DNA from: Plasmodium malariae
Taxonomy: Eukaryota > Apicomplexa > Aconoidasida > Haemosporida > Plasmodiidae
DNA: 64,000 nt
Assembly: GCF_900090045.1 (NCBI RefSeq)
Contig: NC_041784.1
Span: forward strand, 62,001 to 126,000
Reading direction: 5' to 3'
The first letter of the stretch is position 1; each line of letters starts with the position of its first letter. Below, piece after piece: positions 54,901-64,000 of the stretch. The position numbers and the translations under genes were made by a program. A model generated the notes under the pieces. The model worked only from the letters and a program-made list of their open reading frames with translations. It had not been told where the DNA came from and ran no database searches.

Positions 54901-56229
54901 AGTGGGAAAACAACTACATAACTCTGATGTCCTATCTGTTTTATATAAAAGGTAAACAAAATCAAATAAATACAAATAACTGCAGAATTTTTTTTAATAT
55001 CATATATTTTCTTAATGCAAAACGTAAAATAATAAATATCACATATGTATATATATATATATATATATAAACAAAAAAAAATAGAGTATCCACCCCGTTA
55101 AAAAATATTAAGTCCACTGTAAATAAAATAATATTCAGCATTCTCTTAATATATTAATATACTTTTATTGCCATTAGGATATTTATCATTTTATGTAGTA
55201 AATGAACAAAAATTGATACGTGAGAATTATATTAATCCTTTTAATATGCATAATGTGCGTATAGCTATTTCCATATATTATGGTAACCTTTTATATTTTT
55301 CACTAGTTCTGCAAAAATATTTAAATATCTATTTTTACTTTAATTACTTCATTTTTTTAATTTCCACTCATTTCAAACGAATATCCATCTTATCTCATTA
55401 TTATAATGCAGCTCCTATTGATTTTATTCCATTCATAATTATTTTATACATTTTCGATGGTGTATATTAAAATATATATATAAGAAAAAATCTGAGGTAT
55501 TTATATCACTCTTTAAAAAATAAAAAGCGCCTTTATTTTTCTCTCCATAAATATGAAATTTTTTTTTTTTTTAATCCATTTACACACTTTACAACTCCAT
55601 AAATTATTTTATCTATCTAATTACTTTTATGTTTGCGAAAAAGAATATATATATATATAAAAAATTAAATCGTAATGTAAATTTTTCATTACTTCATAAA
55701 CACGATTTTATATGGAATTATTTTTTGTATATATACCACTCTAATTATGTGCTCATACTAATCTACAACATTTCACGTTGATGTTAATTAAAATCATATT
55801 ATTTTATTTTATTTTCCTTAATTTTTTTTTCAGATGTTACAGTTTTCCCTTTTAAAAATCAAAAATAAAATTTTAATTATATTATATACAAATAACTAGG
55901 TAATACCAACATGAACTCTACAAACGTTGAAATATATGAATCTTTTGACAAAAAAAAAAAAAAAAAAGTATATAAAATAAAACTACTTCATTTTCTATAT
56001 ATACTAACGATGTTCCATTTTTTTGTTGTGATTTCATATGAAATACAATAAATGAATCATGTCTATTATATATTAAAAATTAATTAAACTCAATTCCCAC
56101 CTTTTAAATAAAAATGCTCTACAACCATTTTTTAATATAGCTTATTTTAATCTCTTATTAAAAATTTTTTTTTTTAATGAGAATCTCCTTTTCTTGTATA
56201 TATAAGGATTTTACATTTTATTTTTATAT
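51920..56229. other. Long noncoding AT-rich stretch
   Basis: About 4.3 kb with no supportable gene. A 100-codon frame at 55168-55470 (+) lacks start, splice and family evidence. It contains a strong palindrome at 53289-53334 and AT runs at 54034-54057 and 55048-55069. Confidence 0.45.
53289..53334. other. Perfect 16-bp inverted repeat (hairpin)
   Basis: ATTAAAAATGATTTTA at 53289-53304 and its exact reverse complement at 53319-53334, separated by 14 bases. It is longer than most chance palindromes here, although the AT-rich composition makes chance less unlikely. No adjacent gene. Confidence 0.6.
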
Positions 56230-57049
56230 TTATGCTTGAGCTACCTGTTCATTTAATTGTGCATTTCTTCTATCCCATTCTTCCTTAACTACACTTAAAA
56301 AGTAAATAAAATCATTGTTGGCACATTGAAGGTATTCATTAGAAATATGTTCCTTAGCTCTTAAAGAATAATTATCATTTTGTAAAACATCACCTAAACT
56401 ACGAACTAGGAGTTTTAAATATATAAACCACCTTTGGTTCCACATTTGACATTTCCATTCTCCATCTATAATATCATTTTGTTCTGTAAAATCGATATAA
56501 TCTTCTATCATAGATACAAAAGTCTCATTCCATGTTTCAGTTATTTGCTCAATTAATTCGTTTAACTCCTCCTCATAATCTTCTTGTTCTTCACTTACTA
56601 CTTGAACATCTAAATTTAACTGTGGATCATAATGAATCCCATTTGACAAATTTAACATTAAGTTAATACCACTAGTTCCATTTTGTGTATTTGCATATTT
56701 TTCAAATATATTTACGTTTTCTGATCTTAGAATTCTTTCATATCTTTTCCCGACTTCATCTTCATATGCATTTTTTTTACCAAATGAATAATTAACAGGA
56801 TATATTCTATAAAAATTGATTATTATGTATTAAAAAATTATGTATTCATATTATTATTTTTTATATATACTAATTAAAAACAAAATGCTTAATTAGGGTA
56901 ATAACATAAACATATGTACTGTATAATATATATATATACAAATATATAAATGTATATACTCTTAATAATGTTTACTTCAAATGATACGTGTTATAGGATT
57001 GCCAAAATACAAAGGTTAAGGCAATAATACTTAATAAAAAGGAAAACAT
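56230..57049 (-). CDS. PHIST (PRESAN domain) exported protein, two exons
   Basis: Two-exon gene of about 216 residues. Exon 1 is 57049-56976 (74 nt): MFSFLLSIIALTFVFWQSYN then TYHL, a hydrophobic signal sequence. The intron is 56975-56807 (169 nt, donor GTAAAC, acceptor TTTTTATAG), splitting a Lys codon in phase 2. Exon 2 is 56806-56230. The ATG at residue 75 begins the longest ATG frame but is internal; exon 2 is open back to the acceptor and the phase fits exon 1. After the signal come IYPVNYSFGKKN and KRYERILRSEN, where RILRS sits at the export-motif position but lacks the acidic or Gln fifth residue. The C-terminal half (about 95-210) is an all-helical domain with the spaced tryptophans of PHIST/PRESAN (near 117, 142, 147, 151 and 202; EWKCQMWNQRWFIYLKLL and FLSVVKEEWDRRN). 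PHIST proteins act in the host red cell, often at the membrane skeleton; the exact subgroup is not determined. Confidence 0.8.
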
Positions 57050-58058
57050 ATTTATTATTATATTTTTACAGTTTTATTCTGAGGATGTTACTGAAGAACT
57101 AAATGGTAATCATTTTTCTCTCTAATTAGCTCTATTAATAGAGGATGACTGAATGTTTAATTTACTGTAATTGTTAGTAATTTTCAACTAATATTTTGTC
57201 AAAAAAGAGAGTAGTATTTATCAATAAAATATTCTTTTTCTTCTATTACTTTCAACGAGTTATATTACCCTTCTTTAAATATCAGTTTATACTACGGATT
57301 TAATTTATAAAATAATAAAATGTACACGCTTAAAATGTAAATTTATGAGGCAAAAGAAAACAAAAATAACAATTCTAAAAAAATATCTTTAAAATTTATG
57401 CACATAATTTATATCCTAAAATTATCATAAAATATTATATATTTTTTCGTTATCCTTTTAATTAAATAATTAAAATTAAAAAGCTTAATCTAACAAATAA
57501 AATATTTGAAAATTATAGGATTTTCTATAAATTTAAAAATTATAAATTTAATTAAATTTACTTTTAATCATACCTTCTTGAATATTTAATACATTTTTAA
57601 AAATTATTAAAATATTTTTATTTTTTTGTTACTATTTTGTTTTATGTTTGTATGAAATAATTTTATATTTATTTTTTTTTTCTATTTTATAATACTTTTT
57701 TCAGTTGTTTTATATATAATCCACTTATAGATACTTTATTTCTATGAATATAAATAAAATATACATATATATATAATATATATATTTATCTATTTTACAT
57801 AAAAAAAAATAATAAAAGTAATCTTGTTTATTTTATGTATTTTATAAAAATATAATGCGTAAATTAATATTTTCTAATTTAATTTTTTTTTTGTTTCAAT
57901 CATCTATAGGTTGCTCTTCAGCGTATTTTCTTCTTTTTCTGTTATTTTATATGTATATAAAAAATAAAATAAATACGTATTCATTAGAGTTTTATCCTTT
58001 ATAACATGTTTTTTCATTTAGAATAATATGTGGGTTAACGTATTTTCATTCTTTATAC

Positions 58059-58095
<37 letters not shown>

Positions 58096-60600
58096 TAAGG
58101 TTAAAACCATATATTAATATTTGTTACTAGTTAAATTGTCTATTATTTTATTATCATTTTTTTTAAATTTATTTTTTCTTGTTATATTTTTTTTTTTAGC
58201 CCTATATATTTTTTTTCCTTTGTAAATACAATATAAATTTATATACATTTAATGAAAGAAAAAGTTTGTTATTAAAATAAAGCATTATTTTTTGAGAATT
58301 ATGTATAATAAGTATTATTTTATTTTTTCATTTTATTTAATGTAAAATGTATAATTATTTAATAAAAAAAAATTAAATAAAGTATTAAATTAGCTGAATT
58401 AAATTAATTTATAATATAAGGATAATTGTTATTTTTAGTAATTCTGTAAAACGGTAAAATTTTTTGATTATTAGTAACGTTGTAAATTAAAATTAATAAT
58501 GAGGATGTTTGTATTAATTTTGTTATAATATATTATAATGAAATAACCCACATTCCTTTATTAACCATACATGTATTAATCATTTTTATATAATAGACAC
58601 TTCATATATGCGTTGATTAACAAAATTTTAAGTTTTATTCGCCTTTAATAATGTATTCAATAAGCATAGTACAAATATTGCAACTTATAATATTAATTGA
58701 GACATTTATACATATATTTTCCTAATTACATGTAAAAACAATATTTCGAAATTTGTACTTCATTTTTTTTTAACCATAGATTAGTTGTTCATTTTATTCC
58801 GTGCTGCAATAAATAAAGTACAACGAGAAAAAAAAAAAAACAAATTTCTTTAATATAAAAAAATAAAGTATATACGAAGATAATTGTTTTTTTTTATTTT
58901 TAAATTTATATATTATAAATATGTTTTTATTACATTAAAAATAATGTTAGACTTATTCATATTAACATATAAAGGATAAGTTTAAAGGTCTTTACATATA
59001 TCAATTATTTCCTTATTACTCTTTGTTAATGTAGCTATTATAAATATAATATATTTTTATCCGTAACGCGTAACTATTTAATAAAGTATAAAAATATAAA
59101 TATTATATATTTTCCATAAGAATAAAAAGATATATTATCATTCTTACCACTGTTTTTTATGAGAAGTTTTATATGTGCATTAATCTGTAAATATATACAC
59201 CAATTTTATTTTACTGTTATTTAAATCCAGCTGATAATGGCATAAACTTTCAAAATAGTACTATAAAAAACAACCATTAAAATGTTAAATAAATTTTTTA
59301 ATTATATTATATGATTATCTTAAATTTTTCCTAAAATGAGTTATTTTCGGATGTTATTTTTTTTTTTAATAAAAAATTGACGCATTGTTCAGGATTTCAC
59401 TAATTAACATTGTTAATTAATCTGAGTGTTAGGTGTTGATAATTCGTTATTTAATATATAACTGTTTTGAAAATTTTTATTAAATATCTTAATTCTTTTA
59501 AATACGTTTTGTTTATATTTCAAAAGTAATTTTTATTTCACCAAAATGGCAATTATTTTACAATATGCAATATTGTGATTTAACATTTTTTAACATTTCT
59601 CGTTCTTTTGTTGGATACACAAATATATATAATATTAATAATAATATATAATTTTTTCCGTGGTAATAATATAACACATTTGCATTGGTTTAAATACAAT
59701 TTTAAATGATTGTTTACGCATCTAATTTTTTTTATTTCAATTATAAATTTATTATTTTAAAGATATACTTATTTTGAAAATGTTACAAGTATTTATTTAA
59801 TAACATTCTTGAATGTGTTTTGTAAAATATGTGATATATAGTTAAATTTTGTAGTATTTACTTAAAATTTTTAAATTTAGAACGAAAAAATTATTACACA
59901 CTTAAACGGATAATATGAAAAAATTTCGTCAACTTTACGTGGACTACTTATAAGTTTACTATCACAAATAAAATAAGGTGAAATAATTTTTTTTTTAATA
60001 TACCATGAATGGTAAAAATGTTACGGGTATATTGTTTTTATTAACATATTTTACCAAAACGTTTTATGCTTCATTCTTTGGGTATTGTGTATTAATTTTA
60101 TTCTTTATATTAAAAAATTTGTAATTGTAAATATAAATATATATATATCACTAAGATTAGCCTCTAATTAGCTGAAAAAAATAAAAAACAATAATAATGA
60201 TAGGCATGACGCCAAAAAATTATATACTTAAATGCTTAATAGTAATAGAATACAGTAAAGAATGTGCCAAAATATACTATTTAACTTATCTTACGGAATG
60301 ATAAGTTCATGTGAACTTTTAATATTTGAAACCACATAAATGTGTATAATACTTTACTGAATTCTTCTATGCATTTGTACGTAAGAACTTTTTATAATCC
60401 AATTTTTAAACAGAATATCATGTATAATATAAAATGAATGATACACTTTTATAATGCACTAACAGAATTGGCCATGTATAAAAACATATCATTCTAACTT
60501 TCTTACTACGAATTGTATATACATGTGACTTATAAATAATCTACAAAAAAAAAAAAATAAATAAAAACGAAAATATAACCATAATTTTTAAATAGAAAAA

Positions 60601-60631
<31 letters not shown>

Positions 60632-63600
60632 TATCATATTTAACTTTTCCAATGTTTCTATGATACATTTTTTCCTGTATCCCTGTGTGAAATAGGGAAC
60701 GAAAGACTTAAATATATTTAGATGTTTCGAAAATGATGAAATTCTGAAATAAATTAAAAGCAAAAATTACAAAAAAATTAAAACACACAAAACTTGTACA
60801 TAGGGCAGTTTATATTAATATAAACATAAATGCAATATTTTAATATTTCAAAAATATATAAATATATAAATAAATAAAGAAAAACATTCATTTTTGTTTT
60901 ATAACTTATTAGTGTTAAGTAATATAATAACATAAAGGGACTCATTAAGCTAGGAATCAAGAAGAACACTATATTTATATTAAATATTTTCATTCTATTT
61001 CTTATTTTATTTTATAAATTTATTTTTTTCTGTAAAATTTCTTTTAAAACTGTAAACATTTTTTTTTTTTTTTTTTAAATACACATAGATTCATAGGAAT
61101 AAAGAGAAAATTGTCACAACAAATTTTCAGAATTTTATTTCCTTTATTTACTGTCAGTATGCAGGAATTGTATATGATTTATCATATTTTTTTTCCTATT
61201 TAATTTTAAAAGTTATATATGTATAAATGTATGTATATATATAAATCCATTTTAACAATGGAAAAATAAAGAAAACAATACATTTATTCTTACGAACTAT
61301 CATACTTACATTCTCTTTTAACTTATATAATTTAAGTATTCTCATTTACCGTTTACATTTTATAATTTACATAGGAGACCCGTTCAGCAGTAGTATCATT
61401 AATACAATACTGTTTTCGTTAAATGGCACTTTCCGTTTGTGCACTATAAAGTTTATTTCAGTGCAGGGTATTATATTAATATTCAAATATTAAATATATG
61501 TTAAAAATTATTATATTTTAAGGGTAATATTCCTTCATTTTGTAATTTCATATTACTTCATTAAATGAAATAAATTTTTTAATGTAAAAACGTTGCTTTC
61601 AAGTTCATTTCAGCACTACTCATAATAGCAAATATAAAAGATTCTATAATATATATATATTTATATACTTACATATTTTGAAGTCAAGTAGACATCGATT
61701 TTTGCAACTTCAAATTTTATACATTATAAAAATTATTAATTTCATATTTATTTAATGCTTATATAAAAGATCATGAACAAAAATAATGGACTTATGAAAA
61801 TGATATTTTTTTATCCTTACAATTTGATATGATCTTCAATCTTATATCATTATAATTCAAAAATATACAGTTCATATTATCTAATATATATATATATATG
61901 GGTATGCAGTAACTTTTGCTTGAAGGTTTATTAACATACTGAACCTTACCCAAAGGGTTTCTTTTATAATAGGTAATTCAGGATAATATATATATTATTA
62001 TTTATAATTAATAATTACATATTATTATAGTTCAAAAAAGAAGTAGATCTTAAATAATTAATAACTTCCTTGTTGCAAATTTTAGTAAAAATAAGATTTA
62101 TAATATATTAATCAGTGCTATCATCTTTAGAAAAAAATAATTTTACATACTGTCATGAAGACATTGATTTAATCTGTAAGATACGTATATAAATATATAT
62201 ATATTTCGAAAAAATTTATAAAATTTTATTATAAATTTTTTATCAGTGGATATATATATATGTATACATATATTACAATATTTAATATATTAAAAAAATT
62301 TTAAATTAAAACATTTTGGTAAAGTTCTGTCTTTGTTCTAATATATTTTTATGTAAGAAAAAAATAATTAACCACCACTACAACATTATTTAAATAATCA
62401 ATGAAAATTTAATAATTAAAAAGAAAAATAATTTGAGAAGTATAAAATTAGGTTCAATTTTATGCATATCCAGTTATAAACGAAAATTTTCTTATACATT
62501 GAGTATAATAAATATATATTATAACTGTACTTAAATATATATGTGTAATGAACAAAATTTAGAACTTAATGGTACATTAGTTATAAATTATAATAAGTTG
62601 ATAAAAAATGAGAATTACAGTATTTCGTTATAATTTTTTGTAAGAATATATAAAAATTTACAACTTAGAATTATTATTTATATTTTCTGTTTCAGTAAAA
62701 TTAATGAAAATGACTATATAATTTTTTATATTCCTTGGTAATAAAATAAATTTTAATTTACTTTTTGGTACAATATATGAAGATTAATGTACATAATTTT
62801 GTACTATCAAAAGTTCTTCATATTTTATTAAAAATAGTAACTGCTTATTTTTCTTTTGTTTTATATTCCTAAAAGATAATTTTTAATCTTTTTTCTTTAT
62901 TAAACTTATTCCTTAATTCATTTCTTAATAATATATATTTATTATATCAGTATAATATATAAATTAATATATATACAACATAAGCATGTGTTCTATTTCT
63001 TATATAATGCATAGCAGTATAATATATATATTACACATATACTACTCCTCATTCGAGTAATATTTAAGTTCTAATGATGTATCTATATAATATTAATATT
63101 TTATGACTTTTTTTAAAAAGCACTTCTATTATTATATATTATAATATTATATATATTATTTATAATTTTCCTTATTTTTGTATGTATCTTTTTTTTATTA
63201 TATTTCAATTATTAACATTATTATTATTATTATAACGGATTTTTATAAAAATAAAGTTGGACGCAATCAAACATGTTGTATTCATAATACTATATTTTTA
63301 TGGACCTACTTTTTATTATCATTATTAGAATTTCTTACATTTTTCATTTTATATAAAATACATATAATCTTCCATTGGAACCGCTATTAAATTACATTAT
63401 ATAGTAAAATAATTTTTAAAAAAATATTTATAATAAAACCATAATATTTTTAAGTTCATTAACACAAAAAAAAATGCCCTTGTTAACTAAATATAATTAA
63501 CGAAACTTTCACTATCTTTTTTATCCTAAAAAATATTAATATTTATAATTTATTTTAATATATACATGCATATTTAAATAATAAAATTTTAAAAATTGTG

Positions 63601-64000
63601 TTGTTATTCTATAATTTTTGCTGTTAAAGTATTTATTCATAAAAGAATATAAAACAAAAAAGTATTATATATATGATAAAACCGTTAGATAATTATTGAA
63701 AATCTGCAATATTCAAATTTTTACAAAATAAATCTAAAAAAAAATATAAAATACATATACTTTTTCCTCTTTTATTTTATTTGTAAAAATAAAAAATATA
63801 TACTTGCAAAATAATATTTTTGAATGTTATTCTTTATAACAGACTTTTCTCTGTTATTAACAATCTATTTATTAATATTATTATTTAAATAAAAAAATAA
63901 TATATATTGCAACTTCAGTTTTTAGTAATAAAAGTTATTTGGAAATTCTAAATTGTTTAAAATTATTCTTAAAAATTTTTAATTTTTAAATACCCCTGAT
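57050..64000. other. Long noncoding AT-rich stretch to the right edge
   Basis: About 7 kb with no gene I can support. Small frames at 60530-60993 (-) and 63178-63390 (+) are Ile/Tyr/Phe-rich and look like chance AT-rich ORFs; the latter has one hydrophobic run (FLWTYFLLSLLEFLTFFIL) but no splice or family evidence. A less AT-rich patch at 61370-61475 has no recognised coding content. Confidence 0.45.

Noticed and set aside
55168..55470. 100-codon plus-strand open frame
   Set aside because: It begins at a non-ATG codon with no signal sequence or acceptor and its Ile/Tyr/Phe-rich half looks like AT-rich noise.
63178..63390. 70-codon ORF with one hydrophobic run
   Set aside because: It starts in low-complexity ATT repeats, with no splice context or family resemblance.
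1..64000. tRNA, rRNA, CRISPR, transposon or bacterial-type operon features
   Set aside because: None was seen on reading both strands. The composition, introns and gene families are those of a Plasmodium subtelomere.

Overview
The window is very AT-rich, eukaryotic and gene-poor. It looks like a subtelomeric segment of a malaria parasite, most probably Plasmodium malariae or its near-identical simian form P. brasilianum. Reasons: two- and three-exon genes with GTAAGA/GTATGA-type donors and short (about 90-130 nt) AT-rich introns; three intact fam-l genes plus a broken fam-m-type copy (families known from the P. malariae lineage); two STP1 genes; one PHIST (PRESAN) gene; and wrecked pir genes. 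No housekeeping gene, tRNA, rRNA, CRISPR array, transposon or telomere-repeat array was seen. Identifications come from recognising protein features by eye, not from a search. Layout: 0.7-1.8 kb, pir pseudogene (-); 6.5-7.4 kb, intact fam-l (-); 13.4-14.1 kb, pseudogene of a PEXEL-bearing two-membrane-segment exported protein (-); 18.0-20.5 kb, STP1 copy L (-); 21.8 kb, a conserved exon-like segment (+); 23.5-24.2 kb, a doubtful small gene; 26.8-37.3 kb, a head-to-tail plus-strand array of fam-l, fam-m-type pseudogene, fam-l and an unassigned exported-protein pseudogene, with the first three starting about 3.3-3.7 kb apart; 41.0 kb, second copy of the exon-like segment (-); 42.3-44.9 kb, STP1 copy R (+); 50.4-51.9 kb, second pir pseudogene (-); 56.2-57.0 kb, PHIST gene (-). 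The rest is noncoding AT-rich DNA. The most notable structure is a pair of inverted arms of about 4.5 kb (roughly 17.98-22.48 and 40.37-44.93 kb). Each carries an STP1 gene, its upstream region and the exon-like segment, and together they enclose the fam-l array. STP1 coding identity is very high, the upstream DNA is clearly homologous but more diverged, and the two STP1 tails differ sharply past one point, which fits gene conversion laid over an older inverted duplication. Within the STP1 ectodomain stalk every difference I could see changes an amino acid. The intact products would all work at the host-cell interface: fam-l and PHIST proteins carry a signal sequence and either an export motif or a related sequence for delivery into the infected red cell, and STP1 is a variant membrane protein with a cytoplasmic Trp-rich domain. 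Exon joins were predicted from splice signals, phase and comparison among the copies, and have not been confirmed by transcripts.
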